A DNA stretch of 11,110 nucleotides, from assembly GCA_029932495.1 (NCBI GenBank), contig JAOZPY010000053.1:1-11110 (forward strand). Reading direction: 5' to 3'. The DNA is from Desulfobacterales bacterium. Lineage in GTDB: Bacteria; Desulfobacterota; Desulfobacteria; Desulfobacterales; JAFDCJ01. A model generated the notes under the pieces. The model saw only the letters and a list, made by a program, of their open reading frames with translations, ran no database searches and had not been told where the DNA came from. Each line of letters opens with the position of its first letter. Within the stretch, counting starts at the first letter, position 1. Shown here in pieces: positions 1-7,245 of the stretch. The translations under genes and the position numbers were made by a program.

Positions 1-65
1 CAAAACCGCCGATGACATGGAAGGTGGCACAGGAGGCAATAGTAACTCCCAGCTGGTCTTTTCAG

Positions 66-1403
66 TTATAAACAGTAACTAATTTTCTCAATAATTCCGG
101 GAATCTCGGTCATGCTGAATAATTCTTTGTTGACATTTTCCTCCACCTCCGCTCCGTTTATGATAAGTGGTACATAATCAGATGTTCCCATGGGCGGGCG
201 GCCATGGGAGCCCCGGATAAGGCTGGTATCCTGTGACACCGAAAAACTTCCCGGTTCCAGAAACAACTCCAGGGGATCATAGCCCGGCTTGCGGTGTATG
301 TCCACGTGGGTGGCAAAATCAGGTTCCCTGGCTTTTTCTTCCCACCAGTAGTAGGAAAACCACCTGTCTTTGGCGCTGACCGCGATCAGGTCGCCGGCCA
401 GTGGGTGATTCACCATGAAGTCCGATTTCTCCCTGCCCCCCATGATCATATCCACACCAGCTGTTTTTTCCAGGATTTTTCTTACTGCTGCTTCATATCC
501 GGGTTTCACATAGACGTGGGCTATCTGGTGGTCAACCATGGCAAACGCCGGACTAAGTTCCAAGTCCACATATTCCCGACCTTTAATGGTCCGGACAGAA
601 AGGAGATCATGCTGGCGAAAGATGCGATTCAAAGGAATATCCGCCTGGACCGGGGAGAAAGCATACTCAGAGAGAACCATGACAACGGGTTCCCCGGACA
701 TATCCACTTCCTGTATTCCTTGCAGGATTCTTCCCACCTCCTTGTCAACCAGAGCCAGTTCAGCCTTTATCTCCGGGGCTCCAGGACCTACTTTCTGGGA
801 ACAGTAATCCAGGTGGGGAAGATAAACGAACATGAGGTTCGGTTTTGTCCGTTTCATAACCTCCACTGCCGCTTTGGCAATCCAGCGTGACGACTCAATG
901 CCGGCCATTGGTCCCCAATAGCTCATAAGGTTGAATTCCCCGATTGCCGTGCTGATGTCTTCATAAAGACCTGCAGGCTTGCTGTAGCACCACGGGATCA
1001 TGCCGTCATCGGTGTGCAAAGGGCGAGGAGTAATGGCCACTTCGGCACCGGTGTACAGGATATTCTGCCAAAAAAGTACGGCCGCTTTGAACTCCGGATT
1101 TTGTTTTTTCAGGCGGTCCCAGATTCGCTCACCCTGGACCAGGGATGCTGCCTGTTCCCATAAACTGACCTCAAATTGTTCCCGGGAATAGAACCCATTG
1201 GCTACCACGCCATGTTCTTCTGGATATAAACCAGTGGTCATGCTTGCCTGGACTGGCAGCGTGACGGCTGGAAACACGGGCTTGAGCTTGAAAAGACGGC
1301 CATTTTTCACCAATTTGTTCAAATGAGGGGCACTTTCCTTCATTTCAAGGTGTTCCGGCCGCAGGCCAACCACGTCAATGACAATGACCCTTCTATTTTT
1401 CAT
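66..1403 (-). CDS. eboF: EboF-type alkaline phosphatase superfamily protein
   Basis: A 445-aa soluble protein of the type I phosphodiesterase/nucleotide pyrophosphatase branch of the alkaline phosphatase superfamily, expected to cleave a phosphate mono- or diester. Seen: the N-terminal strand VIVIDVVGLRP gives metal ligand D10; the nucleophile region PAVTLPVQASMTTG places T48; PHLDYC gives D199; LSEYAFSP lies at 244-251; VDIHRKPGYDP at 367-377; GSHGRPPMG contains H400. Where classical NPP enzymes have His four residues after the first Asp, and an Asp-His pair, this protein has Q203 and E246-Y247. From memory the LPHLDYC and LSEYG signatures are shared by EboF proteins, so these are subfamily traits rather than decay. 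The start is the ATG at 1403, with a GGGAGG SD about 9 nt upstream. It is the last complete gene of the set, 31 nt after eboB. No signal peptide is seen, so it is probably cytoplasmic. The substrate is unknown. Confidence 0.86.
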   Translation of the reverse strand: MKNRRVIVIDVVGLRPEHLEMKESAPHLNKLVKNGRLFKLKPVFPAVTLPVQASMTTGLYPEEHGVVANGFYSREQFEVSLWEQAASLVQGERIWDRLKKQNPEFKAAVLFWQNILYTGAEVAITPRPLHTDDGMIPWCYSKPAGLYEDISTAIGEFNLMSYWGPMAGIESSRWIAKAAVEVMKRTKPNLMFVYLPHLDYCSQKVGPGAPEIKAELALVDKEVGRILQGIQEVDMSGEPVVMVLSEYAFSPVQADIPLNRIFRQHDLLSVRTIKGREYVDLELSPAFAMVDHQIAHVYVKPGYEAAVRKILEKTAGVDMIMGGREKSDFMVNHPLAGDLIAVSAKDRWFSYYWWEEKAREPDFATHVDIHRKPGYDPLELFLEPGSFSVSQDTSLIRGSHGRPPMGTSDYVPLIINGAEVEENVNKELFSMTEIPGIIEKISYCL

Positions 1404-1434
1404 CTTTCATATCCTCCCATTATCTTGATGAACA

Positions 1435-2274
1435 TCATCTCCCGTTCCATGCTTTTTTCCTGTCCTGCAATGGCTGCAGTTGAAATTTTTCGCACTGCCC
1501 CAGAAAAAAACAGGGATTATTATAGAAAACTGTCTCGACATCCTCTTCCCTGTGACCTCGTTTTTTCATTTCAAAGATGGCATCATGGATGGTGCCTGGG
1601 TCTGAAGGCCCCCAGTCGCCCGAAGCATCCACCATCAGGTGATCAATGCCATATATTTCAAGCGCGTCAACTACTCTGGCCGGTGAATTTTTGGTGACCG
1701 GGTAGATGGTCATGGCTGCCCAGAAACCGGCGTCCCTGACCATTTTCAGGGTATGTTCCTCGCAGTGATCAAAGGTTACCTTCTCAGGATCTACTCCACC
1801 ATGTCCCGCCAAATACTCCACCATCATTCTGGTTCCCTTAAGCTTGTCTTTGAGGTGGGGAGTATGAATCCAGATCAGCTGTCCATATTCAAGGGCCAGC
1901 TCCACCTGCTCCTCAAAGATGGTCATTTCATTTTTCGTGTTCAGGTTGAGCCCGATTTCTCCCAGGCCCAGAACCGTAGATTTTTTCAGAAACTCCGGGA
2001 TGAATGAAATGACCTCGCGCGACAATACCAGGTCGTCAGCCTCTTTTGGGTTGATGCATATCCAGCAGTAATGCTGAATCATGTACTGGGCCGCCCTGGT
2101 TGGTTCGAATTCAGAGATATGGACAAAGTAGTCATAGAAGGCCTCAGGGGAGGTTCTGTCATACCCGGCCCAGAAGGCCGGTTCACAACAGGCCACCGTG
2201 TGCATCCTTGCCATTCGTTCATAGTCCTGGGTGGTGCGGGCAATCATATGGATATGGGGCTCAATAACTTTCAT
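1435..2274 (-). CDS. eboB: EboB-type TatD-like metal-dependent hydrolase
   Basis: A 279-aa TIM-barrel amidohydrolase of the TatD-like family. Seen: the metal-binding pair H7/H9 in EPHIHM; E106 in GLGEIGLN; H137 in IWIHTPH; H170 in FDHCEEH; D216 in LMVDASGDWG. This is a full set of predicted ligands in the expected order. EPAFWAGYDRT (31-41) and INPKEADD (74-81) match what I recall of EboB from cyanobacterial ebo clusters, and separate it from housekeeping TatD nucleases. The ATG at 2274 has a very strong GGAGGA SD spread over the end of the preceding gene, whose stop is only 3 nt away, so the two are translationally coupled. The protein probably hydrolyses a small-molecule intermediate of the cluster in the cytoplasm; the reaction is not known. 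The family call is secure. The EboB label rests on sequence resemblance and on the eboC/eboF neighbours. Confidence 0.87.
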   Translation of the reverse strand: MKVIEPHIHMIARTTQDYERMARMHTVACCEPAFWAGYDRTSPEAFYDYFVHISEFEPTRAAQYMIQHYCWICINPKEADDLVLSREVISFIPEFLKKSTVLGLGEIGLNLNTKNEMTIFEEQVELALEYGQLIWIHTPHLKDKLKGTRMMVEYLAGHGGVDPEKVTFDHCEEHTLKMVRDAGFWAAMTIYPVTKNSPARVVDALEIYGIDHLMVDASGDWGPSDPGTIHDAIFEMKKRGHREEDVETVFYNNPCFFLGQCEKFQLQPLQDRKKAWNGR

Positions 2275-2277
2275 GAT

Positions 2278-2562
2278 CTATTCCTCCACCTGCAATGGTC
2301 CCGTTTCGGGACTTGAGAACAATGTGAGAAAACGTTCGGCTCGATCTGTTGCTCCGGTGTCCGTGATGATCCTGCAGGCAGCAAAAAGCTTACTGATTCT
2401 TGAGTCCCCCATAACCTCTTTTCCTCCTTTTGCACGTTCAATGCGGTCAAGGGCAGCCGCGGTTTCAAGCAGGGCGCTCCTGATATCCAGAAAATGCATG
2501 TCAAGGAGTTTGCGGGCATCCAACGGCGAACCCTTCCCCATGCCGAGAGTAGTTTTTCCCAT
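2278..2562 (-). CDS. hypothetical 94-aa protein in the eboA position
   Basis: A small soluble protein I do not recognise. It starts at the ATG at 2562 behind an excellent SD (AAAGGAGA, about 8 nt upstream) and stops 3 nt before eboB, so it is very likely translated. Seen: a basic, glycine-rich N-terminus (MGKTTLGMGKG), then a mostly helical profile with an Ala/Leu/Glu-rich helix at about 28-48 and a second amphipathic region ending in ERFLTLF. There are no Cys pairs, no membrane segment, no signal peptide and no enzyme motif. It lies between eboC and eboB, close to where classical clusters carry eboA, but EboA is a much longer protein and I see no clear similarity, so I do not use that name. 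Its small size and coupling to eboB suggest an accessory or scaffold partner; this is inference. Confidence 0.72.
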   Translation of the reverse strand: MGKTTLGMGKGSPLDARKLLDMHFLDIRSALLETAAALDRIERAKGGKEVMGDSRISKLFAACRIITDTGATDRAERFLTLFSSPETGPLQVEE

Positions 2563-2618
2563 GGTCTAGATCTCCTTTCCGGAATTTCTCCGAATGATTT
2601 ATTGAAATATTCCAAGAT

Positions 2619-2635
2619 TATCAGTTATCCTGATA
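2619..2635. repeat. perfect 6-bp inverted repeat in the eboC-to-2562 gap
   Basis: TATCAG, five bases, then CTGATA. It sits in the only sizeable gap inside the operon (112 nt, 2563-2674), about 57-73 nt before the next start codon. A paired stem would be AT-rich and weak and has no T-run, so it is not a terminator. It could be an operator or a processing hairpin. No convincing promoter was seen in this gap. Confidence 0.3.
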
Positions 2636-2674
2636 CGATACTTGTTGCTCACGGGTGGCTTGTTAACCCCGATT

Positions 2675-3556
2675 TCAGGTTACATAAAACCGTCGGCCAA
2701 GCAGCAAGGCTGCCGGACCCAGAAGGGCTACCGGCAGGGCATAGGTCCAGCCCCTGGTGCCCGCGACATATACGGCATCAAGTACCGGCAGGCAGATGAT
2801 CATCATGCCGACTGCTTTGCCGATGCTATCAGGAAGTTCCTGCCATAAAGAGGTGAGCAGTGGTGGCCCGGTCAGCAGTACAAGCACAACCAGGAACCAG
2901 AGGGCATCACCGCTGATAGTTTCCACGGACCACATGAGCATGAGGATGGCAACCGCTAAAAGCCAGCCGCCGAGGACGATCCGCCTTTTCCCCCGGGGAT
3001 TTCCCGCAACTTCAAAGCGGCTCAAGGTGGTCAGGGAGTAGACGTAAATAAAATGCAGAACCGGAAAAATCAGTGCTGTGCCAGCCGACAGAAACCCCAG
3101 GCTCAGGCCGAGCAGAAGATTCAGTGAACGGCAGACACCCATGGCAGCGGGACCCCAGAGATCATTGTTTTTAGCCCAGGCATCATAACTGACCACCATA
3201 ATCATCAGGATGACGGCGATGGAAAAAGATTGCCATCCTGCCAGAAAAGCTCCGAAAAGCCCCAGGGCAAAAAGGATTGTCAGCAGAAGCCATGCCTGAT
3301 CCCGGGTAACCCTGCCTGAAGGGAGGGGACGTGCGGGGCGTTCCCGGGTATCTTTTTCCAGGTCGCAGAGATCATTGAGGACGCAGCCACCGGCGTAGAT
3401 GCACAAGGTGCACAGAAGCAGGCCTGCAAAAGAGGCCCCTGGCGCATGCGTGCCGCGGACAATGAAAATTCCCGCCACCACATCCGCGGCCGCCGTAAAA
3501 AGGTTGGGCAGGCGAATGAGTTCAAAAAAAGCAAAAAGTTTCTTTTTAGTCCGCAT
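2675..3556 (-). CDS. eboC: EboC-type UbiA family membrane prenyltransferase
   Basis: A 293-aa integral membrane protein with about eight or nine hydrophobic segments, expected to transfer an isoprenoid chain from a polyprenyl diphosphate to an acceptor in the inner membrane. Seen: the first Asp-rich motif NDLCDLEKD at 61-69, followed by RPARPLPSGR; the second motif YDAWAKNNDLWGP at 124-136; CRSLNLLLG at 142-150. These match EboC, the ebo-cluster UbiA protein, better than UbiA or MenA of quinone synthesis. I take the ATG at 3556, which overlaps the upstream gene by 11 nt and has a modest GAAAG SD 8 nt upstream. A TTG at 3571 would add five residues but has no clear SD. The prenyl donor and acceptor are unknown; an acceptor made by the cyclitol and TIM-barrel enzymes upstream would fit. 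Confidence 0.88.
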   Translation of the reverse strand: MRTKKKLFAFFELIRLPNLFTAAADVVAGIFIVRGTHAPGASFAGLLLCTLCIYAGGCVLNDLCDLEKDTRERPARPLPSGRVTRDQAWLLLTILFALGLFGAFLAGWQSFSIAVILMIMVVSYDAWAKNNDLWGPAAMGVCRSLNLLLGLSLGFLSAGTALIFPVLHFIYVYSLTTLSRFEVAGNPRGKRRIVLGGWLLAVAILMLMWSVETISGDALWFLVVLVLLTGPPLLTSLWQELPDSIGKAVGMMIICLPVLDAVYVAGTRGWTYALPVALLGPAALLLGRRFYVT

Positions 3557-4400
3557 GCTTTTGACTTTCAAGTGATTTTATCCAGTGTAGCAGGTATTCA
3601 AAGGCTTGCTGCGCTGCTTTAACCGCCTGATCTTCATAGGGGTAGAGTTCCACGGTTACGAAACCCTCAAAGCCTGAATCACGAATTTCTCCTAAGACCC
3701 CATCCAGATCAACAGCCCCCTGTCCCGGCATTAAATGATGGTGTTTTCGAGATGAAGCAATATCCTCCAGGTGGAAATGGGCGGTAAAAGGTGCCAGGTC
3801 ATTGACGAGGAAAGCAGGGTCTTCCCCGACACAGTAGAAATGTCCGATGTCAAAGTTAAGTCCAAAAACGTCCGGGTCAAGGAATTGGAAAAGTTTCCGG
3901 AACTGGCGGCTGTTTTCCACCAACAGGCCTGGTTCGGGCTCGATGAGGACCTGGACGCCCCGGTCCCGTGCCCGCTCTTCAACCAGGTTCAGCTCCTGAC
4001 AAAACAAGCTCACGGCCGCATCCGTATCCATCCCCTCCAGGGGCCCCCCTGGTTCGGTGGAGATGGAAGGAGCTCCCAGGTCGGCAGCCAGATCGATGCA
4101 GCTCAACGTATGTTGTATTCTCCTCTCCCTTAACAGCGGGTCGCGTTCAATCCATGACGGATGCCAGGTATCACCTTCGGCATGCATCGTAAAGGCGTTG
4201 ATATTGCTTACGCTCAGGTTGTTTTCAGCCAGGGCCTGGCGAATTTCTTCTTTGTCTTCATTGCGAAGATGTGGCGGGTAGGCATGGGGAACATCGGCCA
4301 TGATTTCTATCCCCTCATAGCCGATTTCCGCCAGAATGCCGATAGTTTCTTTGAGTGTATAGTGCCGAAAAGCATTGGCGCTGAAAGCTAGCTTGAACAT
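3546..4400 (-). CDS. sugar phosphate isomerase/epimerase-like TIM barrel, second tandem copy
   Basis: A 284-aa xylose-isomerase-like (AP-endonuclease 2 fold) TIM barrel. The family performs metal-assisted isomerisation, epimerisation or dehydration of sugars and cyclitols; inosose dehydratase (IolE) and inosose isomerase (IolI) belong to it. Seen: the likely metal ligands E154 (VLIEPEPG), D184/H187 (FDIGHF), H208/H210 (HFHLED) and E251 (VTVELYPY), plus a His run at 220-222. The start motif LAFSANAFRHY and the line IEIMADVPHAYPP closely mirror the preceding gene, so the two arose by duplication. The ATG at 4400 lies inside the end of that gene (13-nt overlap), with GGAG 5 nt upstream. Its own 3' end overlaps eboC. 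It does not look like EboE as I remember it. The exact reaction is unknown; a cyclitol or sugar phosphate substrate is suggested by the inositol-3-phosphate synthase in the operon. Confidence 0.83.
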   Translation of the reverse strand: MFKLAFSANAFRHYTLKETIGILAEIGYEGIEIMADVPHAYPPHLRNEDKEEIRQALAENNLSVSNINAFTMHAEGDTWHPSWIERDPLLRERRIQHTLSCIDLAADLGAPSISTEPGGPLEGMDTDAAVSLFCQELNLVEERARDRGVQVLIEPEPGLLVENSRQFRKLFQFLDPDVFGLNFDIGHFYCVGEDPAFLVNDLAPFTAHFHLEDIASSRKHHHLMPGQGAVDLDGVLGEIRDSGFEGFVTVELYPYEDQAVKAAQQAFEYLLHWIKSLESQKHAD

Positions 4401-5263
4401 TCATTCTCCATGGACTTTGGCAGATTGTTATGTATCCTTTGTAAATAGGTGAGAGACTGGCGGGCGGCTTTTTCAGGATTGTGGGGATAGGTATACAGCT
4501 CCACGGTCAGGTAGCCATCATACCCTCCCCGCTGCAATGCCGTAAAGATTGCCGCAAAATCAAGCTCTCCGCAACCGGGAATCAGGTGATAATGTTTACG
4601 CTGGCTGATATCCTCCAGGTGGAGATGGACAATATCCTTGCCAAGGATTTCAATGACCTCCGGAATATTCTCCCCCAGCACCTGACTGTGGCCGACATCC
4701 AGATTTGCTCCCAGCCAGGGTGAATCAATCGCTGCCAGAAACATCAACAGTTCCCGATGATTTTCAATCAGGAGACCGGGTTCGTACTCGATGCCGAGAC
4801 GTATGCCTCGTTCACCTGCATGGGCCAGAACTTCCTCCATTGAAGCTTTGAAAAGTTTCAGGCCTTTATCCGGCGGGATTCCGGGAACCATGCGTCCGGA
4901 GGTTATGCTGACACTCGGGGCTTTCAAGGCCACGGCCAGGTCAATGCACTGTCTGGTATAGTTAATACGCCAGCGTCGCAGTTGGTGATCGGGGTTAGCC
5001 AGAGAAGGTTCAAAAAGGGGTTCCCAGAATGTTCGACCATAAAAACCCATAGCGGTGTTGGCGTTTATATTGGCCACCTGCAGCCCGGTTTGGGCCAGGC
5101 AGTAACGGAGATATCCAAGTTGTTCATCCGCTATCTCCGGGGGATACAGGTGGGGAGTATCTGCCAGGATTTCGACCGCCTCATACCCTGCTGCCCCGAT
5201 TTTGGTGACTGCTTCACCGACGCTGAAGTTGGTAAAAGCGTTGGTGCTGAAGGATAAACGCAT
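4388..5263 (-). CDS. sugar phosphate isomerase/epimerase-like TIM barrel, first tandem copy
   Basis: A 291-aa xylose-isomerase-like TIM barrel, paralogous to the next gene. Seen: the likely metal ligands E159 (LGIEYEPG), D189/H192 (NLDVGHS), H213/H215 (VHLHLED) and E255 (LTVELYTY), with H224/H226 in a conserved loop. The open frame runs back to 5338, but the real start is the ATG at 5263. It overlaps the stop of the upstream gene in a TAATG arrangement, has GGGGA about 6 nt upstream, and yields MRLSFSTNAF, which aligns with the start of its paralogue. Compared with that paralogue it carries a slightly longer stretch around 72-95. Both copies keep every predicted ligand, so both are probably active, perhaps on successive intermediates or as a hetero-oligomer (inference). 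No signal peptide, so cytoplasmic. Confidence 0.84.
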   Translation of the reverse strand: MRLSFSTNAFTNFSVGEAVTKIGAAGYEAVEILADTPHLYPPEIADEQLGYLRYCLAQTGLQVANINANTAMGFYGRTFWEPLFEPSLANPDHQLRRWRINYTRQCIDLAVALKAPSVSITSGRMVPGIPPDKGLKLFKASMEEVLAHAGERGIRLGIEYEPGLLIENHRELLMFLAAIDSPWLGANLDVGHSQVLGENIPEVIEILGKDIVHLHLEDISQRKHYHLIPGCGELDFAAIFTALQRGGYDGYLTVELYTYPHNPEKAARQSLTYLQRIHNNLPKSMENECSS

Positions 5264-6465
5264 TAGAATCCCCGTTCTATAATCTCCAGGGTGATAACCG
5301 CGTAGGAGGTTACCAGCACCGGGTCGCGCTCCCACCACCTGCCGCTTTCGTTGATCCAGGAGCCGTCCTGGTGCTGCAGATCCATGAGCCTGAGAGCCAG
5401 CTCCCGGCGCCAGTCCACCTGCCTGCCGTCTTTCATGGGCAGTTCCTTGACCCCGTAGATGGATAGGGCTTTGGCCATGGTGTGGTAATAGTAAAAAAGG
5501 CCCTGTTTGCCCATGCCCGGATTTTCATCCAGGGTGTAGTTCCTGCTGAGCCAGTCAAAAACCGCCTTTACCCGGGGATCATCCCGTTCGAGATGGGCGT
5601 AGATGTAGCTCAAAAGACCGGCATAGCTGATGCTGCCATAGGAACGTAAGGCTTTTTTACCCGTGGGCAGAATTTCTTCCCCTGCCTTGCTGTTGCCGGG
5701 AAAGTAGACAAAACCGCCCCGGTTTTTTGGATCGCCGCTGGCCCATTTCTGGTCATTGACTTCAGGAAGGTTCTGGCAGCGTTCGATGAACCTGATGGCT
5801 GCCTGCCAGTTAAGTTCCTGGCTTCCCTCTTTTGCCACCTCACCCTTCAGGTAGCGGGTATAATAAAGTGATTCCAGGGCAAACATGGTATTGGACATAT
5901 CCGAGTGGGGATACCTGGAGCCGTAGCCGATGCCGCCGTCATAGGGGTTATCAATTTTCCCCTGCTTATCGAAATCCGACTGCAGGCCCTGGATAAAACT
6001 CCGGGCCCGCCGCAAAAGGGGATGATACTTTGGGTCCATGGACACCTGCAGAGCCACCATGGAAACCGAGGTATTGTAATTGGCCAGATCCTTGACATAG
6101 ATGCCACCGTCCGGCTGTACGCACTGCAGGAGATAATCGTAGCCCTTGGCGATGAATGCCGGGTGGTTTTTTCTATACCGGCCATTAGGATCACCCATAA
6201 AAGCGGTAAGTACCAGGCCGGAAAGGGCTGGGTACTGCGGCTGCGACCAGTAGCCCTCAGGGTTTTGGGCTTTTGTCAACCAGGCAAGGCCACTTTCAAT
6301 GGCGTGGCGCACTTCGTTTCTGAGTGACAGGTTTCGGCCGGTTTCGGCGGTCGCCGCCGGAATGATGGGTTTCTCGATGGCCACCACCGGAGTAATCCAG
6401 GGGGCAAAAGTCAGGAAAGCGACAGCTGTTGCCATGCTGAAAAAATATTTTTTGCATCGGGACAT
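5263..6465 (-). CDS. exported prenyltransferase/squalene-oxidase-repeat alpha/alpha-barrel protein
   Basis: A 400-aa protein with a Sec signal peptide (basic start, hydrophobic core at about 7-28, likely cleavage after A29) followed by an alpha/alpha-toroid built from repeats of the prenyltransferase/squalene-oxidase type. Seen: recurring short motifs near the starts of inner helices, such as WLTKAQNPEGYWS (62-74), YLLQCVQPDGGIY (111-123) and LMDLQHQDGSW (360-370). The catalytic acidic motifs of true terpene cyclases (DCTAE- or DXDD-like) are not visible, nor is the zinc set of protein prenyltransferase beta subunits evident. It is therefore more likely a binding protein, or an enzyme of another kind, in the periplasm. 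ATG 6465 has an AAAGGAGAA SD, and only 2 nt separate it from the preceding stop. Its place beside the YdjY-domain gene suggests the two exported proteins act together. Confidence 0.8.
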   Translation of the reverse strand: MSRCKKYFFSMATAVAFLTFAPWITPVVAIEKPIIPAATAETGRNLSLRNEVRHAIESGLAWLTKAQNPEGYWSQPQYPALSGLVLTAFMGDPNGRYRKNHPAFIAKGYDYLLQCVQPDGGIYVKDLANYNTSVSMVALQVSMDPKYHPLLRRARSFIQGLQSDFDKQGKIDNPYDGGIGYGSRYPHSDMSNTMFALESLYYTRYLKGEVAKEGSQELNWQAAIRFIERCQNLPEVNDQKWASGDPKNRGGFVYFPGNSKAGEEILPTGKKALRSYGSISYAGLLSYIYAHLERDDPRVKAVFDWLSRNYTLDENPGMGKQGLFYYYHTMAKALSIYGVKELPMKDGRQVDWRRELALRLMDLQHQDGSWINESGRWWERDPVLVTSYAVITLEIIERGF

Positions 6466-6467
6466 TT

Positions 6468-7244
6468 CTATTTCTCCTTTTCCTTATTTCCCTTGCGAAT
6501 TATCACGGTAACCGGGGTGCCCGCCGGCGGTACATGGCCTTCATTGACAAACCAGAACTCGTCGCTGGCCCCATCAGGGAGAGGATTGTCAATCATGGCC
6601 GCCGGGTCGTGGTAAACCGCCATGATGGATTTTTCCACCTGGGCCATAAAGACCCCTTCATTGACGAAAGAGCCGGTAAAGACCCAGGACACCGGACCCA
6701 AGGGGGCGGTTTTATTTTTGTCTATGATCCATGACTCGATGGGCACTTTTTTAACGGTACCGGCATCGTTCCACCGCAGAGTAATGGTCACCGGATCTCC
6801 CTGGGGAATTCCGGCATCGCCCTGCTCCCTGAGCGGGTCCGAGGTTCCTTCCAGACCAAGTAGCAAAAGGGCGATCTGGAGGCTGTAAGGTTCTATGGTG
6901 GTCCGCAGCAGGCTTTCATGGACTTTGCCCCCGCCGCTGACAATCAGGTATTCCAGCAGCCCTTTGTCCATATTTACGGTTGCGGGAAAGGATGCCGAAG
7001 CTGTTTTTTTCTCGATTCGCACGCCGCCGACCTCGAAAACTCCCGGGGCCAGCATGACAATGGGTGGCGCCTGGTTCTGCTGATGGTTGCTCCGGGGATG
7101 TTGCGGCGACATTGAAATCACCGGCGGTGGTCCCTGGCGGGCCTGTACCTGCCCTCCTGCCTGGGCCATAACCGGGGGCGTACAGTGCCCAAAACAGAAA
7201 ACCATTACCATTGCCGATAACGCCAGCCAGTGCCGATTCCTCAT
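6468..7244 (-). CDS. exported YdjY-domain protein
   Basis: A 258-aa exported protein. Seen: a Sec signal peptide at 1-27 (hydrophobic core, likely cleavage after VMA), a low-complexity linker rich in Pro, Gln and His at about 28-62, then a compact beta-rich domain from about 65. That domain carries the pattern I associate with YdjY domains: FEVGGVRIEKK, a GLLEYLIV strand, KVHESLLRT and IALLLLGLEG, followed by VTITLRWND and a C-terminal FWFVNEG region. The Cys at 21 lies near the signal peptide end, but FGHC is a poor lipobox, so a lipoprotein is not favoured. The molecular role of YdjY domains is not established. The start ATG 7244 has AAAGGAG as SD, encoded inside the last codons of the inositol-phosphate synthase gene, whose stop is 1 nt upstream, so translation is coupled. 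Confidence 0.76.
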   Translation of the reverse strand: MRNRHWLALSAMVMVFCFGHCTPPVMAQAGGQVQARQGPPPVISMSPQHPRSNHQQNQAPPIVMLAPGVFEVGGVRIEKKTASASFPATVNMDKGLLEYLIVSGGGKVHESLLRTTIEPYSLQIALLLLGLEGTSDPLREQGDAGIPQGDPVTITLRWNDAGTVKKVPIESWIIDKNKTAPLGPVSWVFTGSFVNEGVFMAQVEKSIMAVYHDPAAMIDNPLPDGASDEFWFVNEGHVPPAGTPVTVIIRKGNKEKEK

Positions 7245-7245
7245 T

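Noticed and set aside
1..65. Possible start of the next gene on the minus strand: a GGGAG SD-like string 6 nt before a TTG (about 33-35), and another frame reading LGVTIASCATFHVIGGF to the edge
   Set aside because: Too few bases to choose a frame or start; an eboD or other gene may begin here, but nothing in these bases proves it.
1386..1410. ATG at 1410 close to the eboF SD
   Set aside because: It opens a frame of only five codons before a stop; the eboF ATG at 1403 gives the full protein with good SD spacing.
5264..5338. 25-residue N-terminal extension of the first TIM-barrel gene
   Set aside because: It overlaps the upstream gene's end, has no SD, and does not align with the paralogue; ATG 5263 is far better supported.
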